Part shown: positions 34,440 through 48,822 of the stretch, piece by piece
Numbering within the stretch: position 1 is the stretch's first letter
Layout: the number at the start of each line of letters is the position of its first letter
NCBI GenBank assembly: GCA_026018925.1
Contig: JAKSZU010000026.1
Span: 12,577,127 to 12,641,126, forward strand
DNA: 64,000 bases
Source: Tupaia tana
Taxonomy: Eukaryota > Chordata > Mammalia > Scandentia > Tupaiidae
Direction: 5' to 3'
Notes under the pieces: model-generated
Databases searched by the model: none
The model's input: only the letters and a program-made list of their open reading frames with translations
What the model was told of the DNA's origin: nothing
Position numbers and translations under genes: made by a program

Positions 34440-35680
34440 TGTTTATCTTTGTGATACAGTGAGTATGTGCTGGCGTGAGAGAGATGCACCCTCTACTGTC
34501 TGGTCATGCTGCAGTTCCCTTCCTCCAGCCCTCCAGCCCAGCAGATCTTGGACTTGTGCGGGTCCCTGGTGTATTTCAGGCTGACGGCCATGGGTCAGAA
34601 CAGGTCACCGTGTGAGATCCAGTCTCGAGCAGTCCATCTCCACAGTGCCATAGGCACAAAATATTTAGTGGCCCTAAAATGATTTTTATTTTAAGAAAGA
34701 TTTTAACTTTTTCCAATCTGACCAGAGAGATGAGAGAGGGAAAGAGGAAGCCACCAGGTCCAGGACTTGAACTGTGGTTGGCCATGTAGAAGTCCAGTGC
34801 CTTTAACCACCATACTACCTGCCAGCAACCTCCCTCAATGATTTTTTAAATATAGCATGTGCAGTCACCAGAAGGAAGGAGGGAGAAGCTGGCCAAGCCA
34901 CAATCCTTTCTCCATTCTCTTGGGATTTTGGGTACACACCCTGCCCAGTGTGTTTCTCAGGCTGCTGTGTCCAGAACTCAAACCATGAAGTCAGTTGTGG
35001 GATCTGATACCTACACCACACCACCTGTTGGTTCCAGATTATTTTTATTACACTAGAATTTTAAGGAGACCCCCACGTGGCTGACCACAGTTCAATTCCC
35101 AGACCCAGTGGCTTGAAAGTCACGTAGGCACATGTGCATACGTGCCCAAGATGCCAGGAGAATAGAGGGAATTGCAGCGTGGACATCTCCCCTGGGGGTG
35201 ATTTCTCACCCTCTCACTGTTGCTCTGTGCACACGCCCTGTAGAAAAAACAAATTGTTCTGCAGTCATTCAGCCCCCAGCTGAGAACCCCTTTAAGGTAA
35301 CCCTTTAAGGTACTTAAGGTAGGTTTAATGCTGAGTCAGTTTTACAGAGCAGGGTCTTTTTAACTGGACAGCAATCCAGTTCATGAGTAGGTGGTGACCA
35401 GTATCTAAAGAGCGAAATCTGGTAAAAGACGTTTTATTGTGAAGCTTTTAATTTTTTTTTTTTTTTTTGCTATAGGGCATGTGCACTTGCTGGAGAGATG
35501 AGACACAGAAATCACTCCTTCCTCCAGGGGGCTGGACATACTGCAATCCCTTTTTCATTCTCTCTGGATTGGGGGTGCACATGCTCAGCAGTTTCTAGCT
35601 GCTGGGTCTGGGACTCCAACCGCAGTCCCCCACGTGGGAGTTCAGCTCCTTTAACCACTACACTACCTGGTGGACCCGGG
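34440..35680. repeat. Repeats between RPLP0 and the GCN1 promoter
   Basis: 34445-34575 is a decayed 7SL-like piece. 34683-34826 is a reverse short-type SINE, 34845-35035 a reverse long-type copy, 35062-35250 a forward long-type copy and 35452-35675 another reverse copy. The remaining 35250-35450 shows nothing recognisable. Confidence 0.7.
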
Positions 35681-35839
35681 AAGCTTCATTTACAGGTGCT
35701 GGGTCATGATGTAATTAGGTCTCAAGGCCACCGAAAGTGGCCAACGCTAAGCTGGAGATCCCATTCTACATAGTCCGCAGAGTGGGCAGGACAACTCCAT
35801 GGGTCCTGAGGCTGTTCCGCTCCCCCAGCCTCCCACCTT

Positions 35840-36680
35840 GCAGCCCTGGCTAGACCACCCAGCATCTCCCCAGGGCGGGCTGCAGCGCTTGACCCCCCTT
35901 TCCTGACCGCCGTGTGCATCCTCGTGTGCCAACAACGAATCCACATCCAATGCTCGCCCGGGACTGGATCGCTGGATCGCTGGATCGCCGGCTCCCTTCC
36001 GCTGAGCTGTACTCAGCCGTTGCTCTACAGTCTTCACTCGGAAAGGCTGGGGAGTCCGGGCCGGGTCCGCGGCGGGAAGAGGTCAGGGGCTGCAGAGCGG
36101 CCTCCCTACGGGGCGGGGATGAGAAGGGCGCCGCCCCCGGGGCTGACAGGCGGGCCCTGCGGAGGAGACGTGGATCGTCCCCGGCCACGTTCCGGCAAAG
36201 CCCGGGCCGCAGCGGCCGCCGTCCCACCGGGGGCGCTAGGTCCCGGGCCTGGCCCCTATGGGCTTCTGGCCTCGCCCTGCCGCGTGGGCCCCGCGGTGAC
36301 CCGGAAGCGCTCCGGAAGCGATTCCGGAGTCAGCGCCGGCAGGATGGCGGCGGACACGCAGGTGAGGCGGGCGGCTGCGGGGCCAAAGCTTCCAGAGACT
36401 GGGCGCGGACCGCCACCGTCGTGCCCGACCGTGCGCGCCCCTTGGCCTAGGGCTGCGGGGGTGGCCACTGCGGCGGGCGCGTCCCGGGGGTCGCCTGGAG
36501 CCGGCCTCTCCCGGTTCCCGGCCCGGCTCGGGCGGCTCGGACCGACCCAGGGCTGGAGGATCCGATCTCGGGCTTGGCAGCCGGAGCCCGGCGGGGCCCT
36601 CCCCGACCGCGCAGTTGCAGCTCACCTTTCCCAGGTTCCGCTCCGTGGCTCGGAAGCCCCTTGGCAGGGAGCCCCGGGGC
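35840..36680 (+). promoter_or_regulatory. GCN1: GCN1 CpG-rich promoter and 5' UTR
   Basis: GC and CpG density rise sharply here and fall again in intron 1. There is no TATA box near the start. CCGGAAG, the ETS-family core, occurs at 36301-36307 and 36312-36318, with another CCGGA shortly after; such clustered sites near the start are typical of housekeeping CpG-island promoters. The start site cannot be placed exactly but should be within about 100 bases upstream of the ATG at 36344. A threefold GGATCGCT-type repeat lies at 35963-35989. The 309-codon open frame across this island is a by-product of GC richness. Confidence 0.75.
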
Positions 36681-39600
36681 ACACTGAGTCTTCCGTGAAC
36701 TTCGATTTCGGCAGATGTGTCTGGGGCACCCGGGTGCAAGGACTTCAGAGCATAGGTTTTGGATCGAGCATAGGTTTTGGATCATGCGGATTGGGGCTTG
36801 AGTCCCCGCCCGTGCGTTTCTGTGGGACGCTGAGCAAGTGACTTAACCCCACCAAGTGTGTCTTTTTCCTCTGGAGTTAAATGAGAACGCCCTTGTAGGG
36901 TGGCGGGGAGGGTTCAGTGAGGAGGGTTCGGTGTATGTTGCTGCTTATCGTCAGGTCCCGGGTGGATCAAAGAACCGTGGCTACCCTGGAAGAACTTGGC
37001 GCCTTTGAGCATTACCACCTGTCCTTCAGGGAGGACTCGGGAAACCTTTTGCCTTCATCCCAGCCTCCTTGGTAGCAGTTAGTGTTTTAGGATGAAAAGG
37101 AAGAATTATGGGAAAGGCCAGCTGGACTCACTGGGGTGTACAGGGTGCTGAGATTAATTGATTTTTTTTTTCTTTTAAAGAGAGATTTTTGCTATAGGGC
37201 TTGTGTGCTCTCCGGAGAGACAGAGAGACAAAGGGAGAAATCACTCCAGGGGTGCTGACCATGCTGCAGTCCCTCCTCCTTTCTCCTCTTGCGATTCTGG
37301 GCGCACACACAGGTGCACCTAGCATTAGTTTCAAGCCACTGGGTCCAGGACTCGAACTGTAGTCGACTGCATGGGAGTCCAGCCATGTAACCATTATGCT
37401 ATCTTCTGGTCCCAGAGATTAACTGATTTTTATATGCAGTCTCTGAGACCAGAGAGTGAACACCTAACCTGAACACGCGTAGGGGGTTTTGTACAACTGG
37501 CTAGCCGTTTGTCTTAACTGTGATGTGCTGAGTCCTAGGAAGAAAAGGGTCTTAGTCTATTGGGTATTTCTAGAAGTGTGGGATAAGGCATGGTGACTGT
37601 ATAACTTTATTACTCACTAGTGAAAGAAGCTCTCTCTAAAGCTGTGTTGTCCAGTATGGTGCACACAGGCCATATAGCTATTTAATTAGTAGTCCCCAGG
37701 CCACTTCAGTTAGTTAAAATGAGATGAAACTTAAAATTCAGGTGTTTACTTGTACCAGCTATATTTCAGTACATAGGTAGCCACAGGTACAGGAGAACAT
37801 TTTCATCATTTCAGAAATCTTATTTTCAGGGTGATAAACTGTACCCCAACTGTGGAGGATCAACTGCCAAATTGGGGTAGGTCAGAAAACTCTGGGAGAG
37901 ACTTCTTCAGGAAGATGGAATTTGATCCAATACCAGATCTGCCGAAATGTATTGAGATTTTGGGATGTAGATAAGTGACAAAAAGTTTGGGGTTGAAGTA
38001 TTGTTTTTCTTTTTTTTTTTTTTTTTTTTGAGAGAGAGATTTTAGGGTGTGCGCGCTTGCTGGAGAGACAGAGACAGAAAGCGAGAAATCACTCCCCATG
38101 GGGTACGGCCATTCTGCAGTCTCTCCTCTTTTCTCCTCAGGATTTTGGGGGTGCATGCACAGGCGGCCAGTGTGCGCTTCAAGCCACTGGGTCTGGGACT
38201 CGAACTGCAGTTGACCATAAGGGAGTCCAGTGCCTTAACCACCATGCCACCCACTGGCCCCTGAATTATCTAAGAGAAGAAAAAGACAAGGCAGTCCAAG
38301 GTCGTACAGAAAAGGTAGTTACTAACTACAGGCAACCGAGAAAAACTGGGCAGGACAGGAGACATAGTTTATTCAGTGGAAGTTGAAAAACATTTACGGA
38401 AGTACTGACTTGAGCAAGTTACTTCTGTATTCAGAGACAGGGCAGTAACTACTGAAATATCAGCCAGACCCTAGTTCTCGTGATTGAGAGCCCTCAATAT
38501 AAGGACTATATTTTGTTTTTGTTATTGTTTTTGTTTGTTTGCCGTAGGGTGCATGAACTCGCTAGAGAGAGACAGTGAGAGAGAGGAAAAGTTTACTTAA
38601 CGGCCCCAGTGGGGACGGCCACACCACAGTCCCGTCATTCTGCTCTTGGAATTTTGGCCATGTATGCACAAATGCCTGGCCGCCGAGTCTGGGACTTGAA
38701 CTGCATACTCAGCCATGTGGGATTCAACTACCTTCACCACTGGCTGGTCCTGTTACTGTTTTTTTAAAGATAGGGTCTTACTGTATCGTGATCCTGTTGC
38801 TTCAACCTTCTAGTTGGGACTGCAGGCATGTGCCCCACACCCAGCTCCTTTTTGCAGGTAGGGTCTCACTGTTCTGCCCAGGCTAGCCTGCACGTGTGAT
38901 CCTTCTGCCCCGGCCTCCCGAATAGCTGGGACTATAGGTGCATGCCACTGGGCCTGGCCTGTAGGTTGGACTGGGACTCAAACCCAGGCTGCTCATGTGG
39001 TCCCAACCTACAGAGCATAGAGTCATAGCAGTGTGCACCACCACGGCTGGGTGAAGGACTGGTTTTTATAGCAAACCTCCCAGAACTCTTTGATTTGGAC
39101 TCTTTAATTATGTGCGTCTATGACTATAAGAACGTTTGAAAATTAAAACAATAAAATTGATGTGGCAGACAGAGTTGTGGACATCAGTTTATTCATTGTC
39201 AATAAAATTGTAGCAGGGATTTAAACATAAAAGGTAAACTCAGAAGTATTTTTTTTTCTTTTTTTGAGAATTTTGCTATAGGGCACGTGAGCTTGCCAGA
39301 GAGACAGTAAGCAAAAAGTCACCCCTCCCCCCCCGGGGCAATGGCCATGCCACAATCCCTTCTCCTCCATTCTCCTCAAAGGATTTTGGGTACGCATGCA
39401 CACACATGTGGTGTGAGTTTCAAGCCGCTGGGTCCGGGACTTGAACCATGGTCGATTATGTGGGAGTCCTGTGCCTTTACCACTATGCTACCTTCTGGCC
39501 CCAACTCAATAATTTATTTCTCTGTACTTCCTTTGATTTTTTTTTTTTTAATGTTATTGCCAGAAGGCATGTGTGCTTGAAAGAGAGAGACAGACAGACA

Positions 39601-41302
39601 GAAACAGACAGAGATAGACAGACAATGGGACATGGTCACACCGCAATCCCTTTTCTCCAGCCCATGAGGTTTTGGGGCACGTACATGGACGCCTAACATG
39701 TTTTTCAAGCCATCAGGGCCACGATTTGAACTGCGGTCATCCATTCGGGGTCTGGCTCCCTGCGCACTGCATTTAACCACTGTGTTATGGGGCCTGCCCT
39801 CCCTTGAATCTCCTGCAACCAGAGACCTGTCCATGAAATCCTCTCACAAGAAAAAGACGATGGCACTGATGTGCCCTGCACCCTGCCTCCTGCTGGTGTA
39901 TCCACAGCGTGTCCCCTTTGCAGAATATTGCTCAGAAGTAGATTTTCAGGAGGATCTGCTGAAATCCCCCTGTCTGGGTCTTACACTTATGTCTCTGTGC
40001 GGGGCACCGAGCTGTGGTAACTCGGTGGCTGTTGGAAGCTAAGGACTTGTCAGCACTCATTTATGGACTACGAGGTTTCAAGTTTAGTTTCACAGCTGCA
40101 GGTGCTCGTGGCCCTCAGCTTCGTCCGTATGGCGGCGACTTCCCCTCCTGGAGGTGGTTCCTTCAGAACCTGTGAAGTTGGGGTGCTGGCAGGGAGAGTC
40201 ACGGCCAGCTTTGTGCTCAGCATGAAGTCAGTGCTCTGTGTATACCGTCTCACTCATTTCCGAAACGGTCGTAGGAGGTAGGTGCTAGTATCTGCCTCGA
40301 TAGGTGAAGAGCGTAGGGGACTTTATGTGGCTGACTTTCCACAGCTAACAGAGGGATCCAATCTCTCTCTCTCTCTCTTCTTTGAAAGACTTTTGTTATA
40401 GGGCACAGACCCTCGCTGGAGAGACAAGAGTGTGAGCAATCAACTCCCAGAGGGGTTGGGCACGCTGCAATCCTTTTTCATCCATTCTCTTCTTGGGATT
40501 TTGGGCATGCACGCATATGCACCTGACATGAGTTCAAGCCACTGGGTCCGGGACTCGAACTGTGGTCGAGCATGTGGGAGTGCAGCGACATAACCACTGT
40601 GCCCTCTGCTGATCCCTCTCTCTCTTTTTGGCTATATAGGGCACATGTGCGAGAGAGAGAGAGAGAGAAGGAAAGTGAGAAATCATCACCTGGGTGATGG
40701 CCACACTGCTATCCTTTCTCCAGTCTCCTCTTGGGATTTAGGGCACATATGGATACTCTTCTGGCATGATTTTCAAGCTGTCGGGTCTGGGACTCAAAAA
40801 CGTGCAGTTGGCCATGTGGGATCCAGCGCCTTAATCTCCATGCCACCTGCTGGCCTGTGAGCCAGTCTCTTAATCGTTCACCTTTTCACCATTGAGCTTA
40901 TTGTCTGCTCCTGACTTGCTGGGATACTAGCATCCCCCTCGTGGGGGCGGTTAAAATGACGCAATATGAAGAGAACGTGGTTGGCACAAAGTAGGCCCTT
41001 GCGGGATTTGGGGTTGTTCTCAAAAGATCCTTTCTACCCAGAGGTCTTTGCTTTCTCCTCTGCCCAAGAACACCGTGTATTGACTGGGTTAAAGCAGTGT
41101 ATATCGACTGCCCCCCAGAGACATTTCACAGTCTTGATGGTCACAAGTGGGGTTGGAGGGAGGTGGGCTGCTACTGGCCTCTACTGGGTGGAGAGCAGGA
41201 ATGATGCCCCAAAACATTACCCCACCCTGGAGGTCAGTGGAATGGAGGTTGAAAAACCCTTACCAGAGTGATCACCAGTGAGTTCTAAACTCTTTCCTCC
41301 CC

Positions 41303-41347
<45 letters not shown>

Positions 41348-44300
41348 TTGTTTTGTAGTCTGACTGGTGAAATTTTCTCTGTGGGCTTGGCCTTCACAGG
41401 TTTCCGAGACACTAAAGCGTTTTGCAGGGAAGGTGACAACAGCCAGTGTGAAGGAACGGCGAGAAATCCTCGGTGAACTGGGGAAGTGCGTTGCTGGAAA
41501 AGGTACTTGTTTTCCATCCCTGTAGCCCTGTAGCCCTGGGTGCTCTTCCGTTAGCGCTGTGGCCTTCTTTTCCCCTCCCTGCAGCAGCGGCTGCCCTCTC
41601 TTTCTGTTTCCACTCGTTAGAGTTGACGCAGTTGGGTTAGTGGAGTTCATCCAGATGCCAAAGCTTTTCTTTTTTTTTAATTGCTAGAGGGAATGTGCCT
41701 GCCAGGGAGTGAATGAGAAACACCCGATGGGACTTGGTCGTGCTGCATCTTTTTTCTTTCATTCTGTTAGGATTTGGGGCACGCATGCACATGCGCCTGG
41801 TGTGTTTTTCAAGCTACTGGAGCCAGGACTTAAGTTGTGGTTGGCCGTGTGGAGTCTGGCCTTTCATGCAGAGCACGTAATGGCTACCTTCTGGGGCCAG
41901 CCCAACTGGAAATATTTCTAAAAGATAATAGTACTCTTTCTTGAGTATTATACTAGGGCAAAATGTTTTCTTTATGGCTTGGGACACTCTTTCTCCCAAT
42001 CTGGGTTCCCTGGAAGTCAGCAAGATGCCAGCAGGTAATTGACCGGTAAAGAATTCCATGGGCTATGTTGCTGGACTCCCATGTAGTCGACCATGGTTCG
42101 AATCCTGGACCCTGTGGCCTAAACTTGAATTGAGAGCGTGTGCGTGCATGCCCAGGATCCCGAGAGGAGAATGGAGAAGGGATTGCGGCATGGCCATCCC
42201 CCTTGTGTGTGTTGGGGGAGTGATCTCTCACTTTCTGTCTCTCTGGTGAGTGCACGAACCCTATAGCAAAAACCTCTCCAAAAAAAAAAAAAAAATTTCC
42301 AAGATTGGGGACCAGCAGTTGGTGTAATGGCTATGTTGCTGGACTCCATGTAGTTGACTGCAGTTCGAGTCCCGGACCTGGTGGCTTAAACTCATGCCAG
42401 ACGCTTGTGCGTGTGTGTACTAGATCCCAAGAGGAGAATAGAGAAGAAGGGATTGCGACGTGGCCATTTCCCCTGGGGGGCTGATTACTTGCTTTCTATC
42501 TCTCTGTCTCTCTCTGTCTTTCTGGCGAGTGCACGTGCCCTATAGTAAAAAACCTCTCCAAGGGGAAAAAATATAATTACAAGATTGGGACCAGCAGATG
42601 GCATAATGGTTACGTTGCTGGGCTCCCACGTAGTGGACCACGGTTCAAGTCCTGTACCCTGTGGCTTAAAACACACTGGGCATGTGTGTGTGCGCGTGCC
42701 CAAAATCCCAAGGGGAAAATGGAGGAGAGGGATTGCGGCATGGCCATCCCCCTGGGGGGTGATTTCTCGCTTTCTTTCTCTCTGCCTCTCGCTGTGTCTC
42801 TGGCAAGCGCATGTGCCCTATAGCAAAAATCTCTCTTAAAAAAAAAAAAAAAAAAAGAATTCCAAGATCAGGAGCCAGGTGGCATAGTCTTTAAGGTGCT
42901 GGACCTTCCACATGGCTGACCACAGTTCGAGCCCTGGACCTGACCGCTTGCTTTCTCACCTTCCCTCTCTCTTTTGTCTCTCTGGTCAAATTAAATAATA
43001 ATAATAAATTAAAATTTTAAAAAAATCCAAGATCAAATAAGATTGGGAATGGTCATACTTTCTTTCTTTTTTCATTTTTCTTCTTTTAAATTTTGGCAGA
43101 GAATGTGTGCACTCATGTGGGGGTAGGAAGAGACGCGAGAAGGCAGCGCTGCAGGGCATTGTCACATCGAAGTCCCTTCTCCATTCTCCTTTGGGATTTG
43201 GGGCACACATACACGTATACCTAGAGGTCCCACTGAGCACAGGGGCAGCAGTAGTGCCTCCCTCAGAATTGGTGCGAGGAGTAAACGTGACCATGCGTGG
43301 ACAGTGTGGGACACGCTGCCCGGCTGCGGCCAGCTCGCAGCGTGTGTCAGCTGCTGTTTCCGAGCCCAGTCAAGTCGCTCTGCTCTTCAGTTACTGAAAT
43401 GGCCCCAAGTCACATGGACCTTGACAGTATTGGGGGCCCAGGAGGAAGGGGGTTCCGGTCCATTGATTTCCCTCCATGGCTGGGGTGCGATGCCTGTGTG
43501 AGGCACTGTGTGAGCCCTTCACGGGCCTCCTGCCCTCGGGTCCCCCCTCAGCCTGTCCCATGCTGAAGGTTAAATTCCCCCCGTCTGTCTCAGTCTGGCT
43601 CGCCCGCTTAGCTCCCTGTCACTCAGGCCCTTCATCCTGACACAGGCCCCGTAATTGCGCTCACCTTCAAGGGACTCAGTGAGTTAATGTGTGAATGATG
43701 CCCACCACCTTGGGGCCAATGAGGTTTCCTACATGTCCAGGGTGGGCTTTTCTGCCTTCTCATGCTTGCACTTTTTTTTTTTTAAGTTTTTGCTATAGGG
43801 TAGCATGAACTCTGTGCACTTGCCACAGAGACAGAGATAGAAAGAGAGTGAAAGTGAGAATTCTCCCCCCAAGGGAATGGCCGGGCTCCTCCATTTTCTG
43901 AGGATTTGGGGCATGCACACACATGCGCCTGGTGTGATTTTCAAGCCACTGGGTCTGGGTCTTGAACTGTGGAGTTGGCTGTGTGGTCTCCAGCTGCCTT
44001 AACGTGCACGCCACTGGCTGGACCTACACCTGCACTCCCCCCCCACGCCCAAACTTGCTAGAGGGCATATGTACTCACGGCAGAGTAGAGGCACAGAGAG
44101 AAAGTGAGAAAGCAGCCCCTAAGAGGGACAGCTGGCAATCTCATCTTTCTCACGTCTCGAGGTTTTGGGCACACACACACGTGTCTGGGCTTTCGTCCGG
44201 CTGCCAGGTCTGGGCTTTCGTCCGGCTGCCAGGTCTGGCACTTGACCTGTGCAGTCAGCCACGTGGGACCCAGCTGCCTCAACCACCGACCGTGCCACCA

Positions 44301-47300
44301 GCTGGCCCCCCGCACTTTCGCTCACACTGTCGGCACCACTCAGCGTGTTAACACCACTTGCCTCCCCCTTTTCTGCATCTCCTGATCTGTTAGGCCAAGC
44401 TATGTGTCCTTTGGGCTTGCAGAAACCTCTTCGGTTCCAGGTGCTCTTCCCTTTTCTGGTCCCTCATAGCACTTTAATAGTGTCCCGTGTTGTACTGTTG
44501 ATTGGGACACACGTTAAAGAAATAAAAAGTAAATGGGGCCAGCAGGTGGCGTGATGGTTCAGGTACTGGACTCTGACATGGCTGAACGTGGTTTGAGTCC
44601 CGGACCTAGCGACTTGCTTTCTCATTTTCCCCCTCTCTCCCTCTCTCCCTCTTTCTCTCTCTCTGGTGAGTGTGCATGCCCTATAGCAAATTAAAAAAAA
44701 TAATAAGATAAATTGTAAAAGTACACATACCGTAAGTGAATCACCGGTTGATGTCATCAGAGTGTAAGCAGCACCCAGATCGAGAAGCAGAATAGTGTGT
44801 GTACGCTGCCGACCCTCTGCTCCACTCACAGGGAGCACGTGATGATTCCAGGCCACTTGTATTGCCTCGTTTCTGTCATTTAGCACGCGTCTGCCCGAGA
44901 GCTTTTCTGCACCAGGGTTGCCCGCGGCCCTGTTCTGTCGTCTTTTTCCTCTTGGGGATTCTACCTCAGACTTGCCCAGTGGGTTGAGAGCAGGCCTGGC
45001 AGGATGTCTGGCTTAAGCAGATGCTCACGTGGTGGTTTCTCCTGACCAATCTTCGCGTCACCTTTGATTTCAGACCTGCCCGAGGGAGCGGTGAAAGGGC
45101 TCTGCAAATTATTCTGCTTGACCCTGCATCGATACAGGTGAGTCTTAGTCAGAGCCCCAGGCCAGAGCACTCTGTACAAAAGACAGTGTCGGCTAGTGGC
45201 TAGAGCCCAGGCTGGGCTGTATCATATCCTGGCTGCTGGATCCTGGGCAGGTCGTTCAACCTCCTGTGTCTGCAGAATGGGGATGATGTTATTTTCTTCC
45301 TCGGAGGCGGTTGTTAGTAAGAATCAATAGCCCGTGACAGCCAGACCATGTGTAGTTGTCCGTGTAAAAGCACTTGACCTAGTTTGAGGCCTTTATAAGC
45401 GTTCCGTAAATGTAGGTGCTTTCCTTATACCCTTAATGGCGTATTTGCCCTTACCAGCTACTTACTTTCTTTCTTTTTTCTTTGTTTTTAAGATAAATTT
45501 TTGCTATAGTGCGCGTGCACTTGCCAGAGAGACAAGAGAGAGACAGAGAGACAGAAAGTAAGAAATCACCTCCCAGAGGGGGTGGCCATTGCCACAATCC
45601 CTTCTTCTTCATTCTCCTCTTGGGATTTTGGGCACATACGCATGCACGCCCGGTGTGAGTTTGAAGCTGCCGGGTCCAGGATCAAACTACTGGTCGGCCA
45701 CTGGGAGTCCGGTGACATAACTGTTATGCCACCTGCTGGTCCCCCTTATCAGCTACTTTCAGAACTCCGACAGGGGACGGGTTCACCTAGTTATTTCCTA
45801 ATCCCATTGTCTACAATCCACTGCGTTCAGTGCGATCCTTGTTTCATGAGAAGGATGAAGCCCTGCCCTTGTCCAGAGTCCACATGTTCACCCCTCCCCG
45901 CTCCTCCCCTAGAGATGCGGCCTCCCGCAGGGCCCTGCAGGCAGCCATCCAGCAGTTGGCTGAGGCCCAGCCAGAAGCCACCGCTAAGAACCTCCTGCAC
46001 TCTCTGCAGTCTTCAGGCATTGGCTCTAAAGCAGGTGTTCCCAGGTAAGAAGTAAAGGTCGAGGCCCCTCACACCCACTTGGAGGTGGGTGGCATCCTTG
46101 GGAGGCTGGTGCAGACAAGCCCGCTGAGTGGGTGTGTGCGTGCCTGGCTCGAACCCCTGGCTCTGAGTGGCACCTGTAGTCTCCCTCTGAGTGAGGGAGG
46201 AGCCAGGACGGGGGCTCAGTAGGAAACCCCACTTCACTGAGGACCAGGCAGGGAAACCGGTGGAAGCGAGCTACCAGGGTGGAGAACCGCGACCCACCAG
46301 GCCCTGAATGGGGGAAGCCGTCTTTTTCGTTTTTTGGTTGTTAATGCCAAGAGATGGGAGTTTGGTTAATGAGGCCTGGGCTCCGAGTCCTGAATTGTGA
46401 CAAATGATTTGTGGGGAACGGATTTCAGGTTCTGCACCATTAGGTCGGGGAGTCCCGTAGACACCAGGCAGGGCCTGGGGGGAGCGTTTGTCCTCAGGAG
46501 GCAGCAGCCTGCACTCACCCCTGCCCCTCCCGCCCTGCCCTCCCCTCCTCAGTAAGAGCAGCGGCTCGGCCGCCCTGCTGGCCCTGACCTGGACCTGCCT
46601 TCTGGTACGCATCGTCTTTCCCTTGAAGGCCAAGCGGCAAGGAGACATCTGGAACAAACTGGTAGGTCCCTGGAGCGGGGGGGCGGAGGCCAGCTTTCTG
46701 CCAGTTAGTGTGTTTTAGCACCTTCTCCGCCACGTGCTCTTCTAGGTGCCAGGGACAAGGCGCCTTGGATCGTGTGACACTGGAGGGTGGGCCTGAGTGG
46801 ACCCTCATCGCTTTTGTCTACGTATTGAATATTCTTGAGCTCCGAGTCAGGCATGGTGCTAGGCACTGGGGATCCGGCGATGGGCAGAGAACCAGGGTCC
46901 CTGCCTTCCCGGCACATGTAGGAGCTGGGACAGGCCAGAGCAGGGAGGATAGCCCCAGAGCAAGTAAAGCAGACTCCAGCGATCAGTCCTGTAAATCGGG
47001 TCTCTTTTGGCTACTGATTCCTCTCCCTGTGTTTGGGCTTTCATGTGTGACTGATGGAATGGAATTTTCTCTATGTGTTTTGGTCCTTAAATTCTCGCCT
47101 CTGGGGAGAAGGGATTGCGGCATGGCCATTCCATTCCCCCGGGAGGTGATTTTTTGCTTTCTGTCTCTCTCTCTCCCCCAAGAGTGTATGCGCCCTATAA
47201 CAAAAATCTCTTAAAAAAGAAAATTCTCCTCCGGCTTTCTGCCTGCTTCTTCCGAGTTCCTTGCCTTCCCTTTTCACATTCCTAATCTGATAGGCCGGGT

Positions 47301-48776
47301 CAGAGGTTCTTGAGTGTCTAAAAGAAATGGTTTTTATGGTTATTGAGAAGTTGTCTCAGAATTCTTGGCCATGAGGTCTGGTTGAATCACTTAACTCCAT
47401 GTCTGTTTCCTCATCTGCACAATGGGAAAGGTACCCCCCCACCCCACCCCCCACCCGACATGAAGACGGACTCACTGCAGTCATGAAATGGCCATAGAAA
47501 CTAGAGTGCGGGACCAGCAGATGGCATAATGGCTATGTCGCTGGACTCCCATGTAGTCAACCGCGGTTCCAGTCCCAGACTCTGTGGCTTAAACTCGCCG
47601 GGCGCGTACGCGTGCGTGCCCAAGATCCCGAGAGGAGAATGGAGGAGAAGCGATTGCAGCGTGACCATCCCCCCAGGGGCGGGGTGATTTCTCGCTTTCT
47701 GTCTCTCTGTCTCTCCCTGTCTTTCTGGCGAGTGCACGCGCCCTATCGCAAGAACCTCAGAAAGAAAGACAGAAGCCATAGAGTGCAGTACAGGACTATG
47801 TTAATGACAGGTGGCCTTAGAAATCTGGAGGCACCTTTCTGTGAAGCAGCCAGCTGATTAGACAGGTCGATGGCCTCATCCCTGGAAGTTACCCTCTGGG
47901 GCCAACCGTGGAGCAATTAACAATTAGAACACTGGAGCCCCACGGGTAGGTAGTGGATGTGCTGGAATTGCTGTGAGCTGGGGCTCTCTTAGCTTCCTTC
48001 AAAAGGCCGGTTTCGTTGCTGCCCAAACCCCTCTAGAAGGTGGCTCATCATGGCAAGCTCACTACTGCGTCTCCACTGGTCTTGTAACCGTGACCCGAGG
48101 TGGCTTACTGAGTGGAGGGCAGCCACAGTGCTGTGGATGGGCCGGAACGCGTGAGAGCTCGGGCCTGTTTATCTCTTCTGTGTCTCAGTCTGGATCTTTC
48201 CTCTGCTGGTCACTGAGGTCGATCACACACTTAGGTCATGATTCAGTCAGGGACTCAAGTGTTTGTTGAAGTCCTCTCATGTCCTAGGAGCTAGGATGGA
48301 AGTGGTGAATAGGTGAATAAGACAGGACGCCTTGCTCTCACGGGCTCCCCTCTTAGAGAGCAGACAGACAATTCACACGTCCTCGGACCAGTAGTAAAGC
48401 AGAGCTGGGGAGGGCAGGGAGTGCAGTGGAGGGAGGTGTAGAGGAAGGCTTCTCCTGACCAAGGGTTAGAACATTCCAGGGAGAGGAAGGGGAGGGCAAT
48501 CCAGTTCTGAATGGGATATCCACCAGCTGAAAAAAAACTAAAAAAATTTCCTTTAAAAAAGGTTTACAGTTTGGCGGGTATTTATTTGGGCCAGTCGGGT
48601 GGCATAGTGGTTAAGGCAGATGGATCCCACATAACTGACTGCACAGTTCGTATCCCAGATCTGGTGGCTTGAAAGTCATACCAGGCTCATGTGCATGCAT
48701 TCCCAAAATCCCAAGAGGAGAATAGAGCAGAAAAGACTGTGGTGTGGCCATCCTCCCGGGGGGTGATTTCTCACTT

Positions 48777-48822
<46 letters not shown>

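Larger units (their letters stand above)
36362..41399 (+). other. GCN1 intron 1 with SINEs and a MER5A-like remnant
   Basis: Five kb without a coding exon. An exact tandem 18-base duplication lies at 36748-36783, leading into a MIR-like stretch at about 36785-36960. Reverse-strand tRNA SINEs of the long type occur near 37170-37415, 38010-38262, 38520-38752, 39250-39503, 39540-39800, 40378-40615 and 40620-40857. 37640-37800 resembles the MER5A hAT remnant (TGTTGTCCAGTATGG near one end). 40230-40350 looks MIR/L2-like in reverse. The rest shows nothing I recognise. Confidence 0.65.

Noticed and set aside
35912..36841. 309-codon open frame over the GCN1 promoter
   Set aside because: CpG islands commonly lack stops; it overlaps the GCN1 start in another frame and has no recognisable product.
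41303..41342. CRISPR-like or structured array
   Set aside because: It is a plain CA microsatellite; no spaced repeats of CRISPR type exist anywhere in the window.
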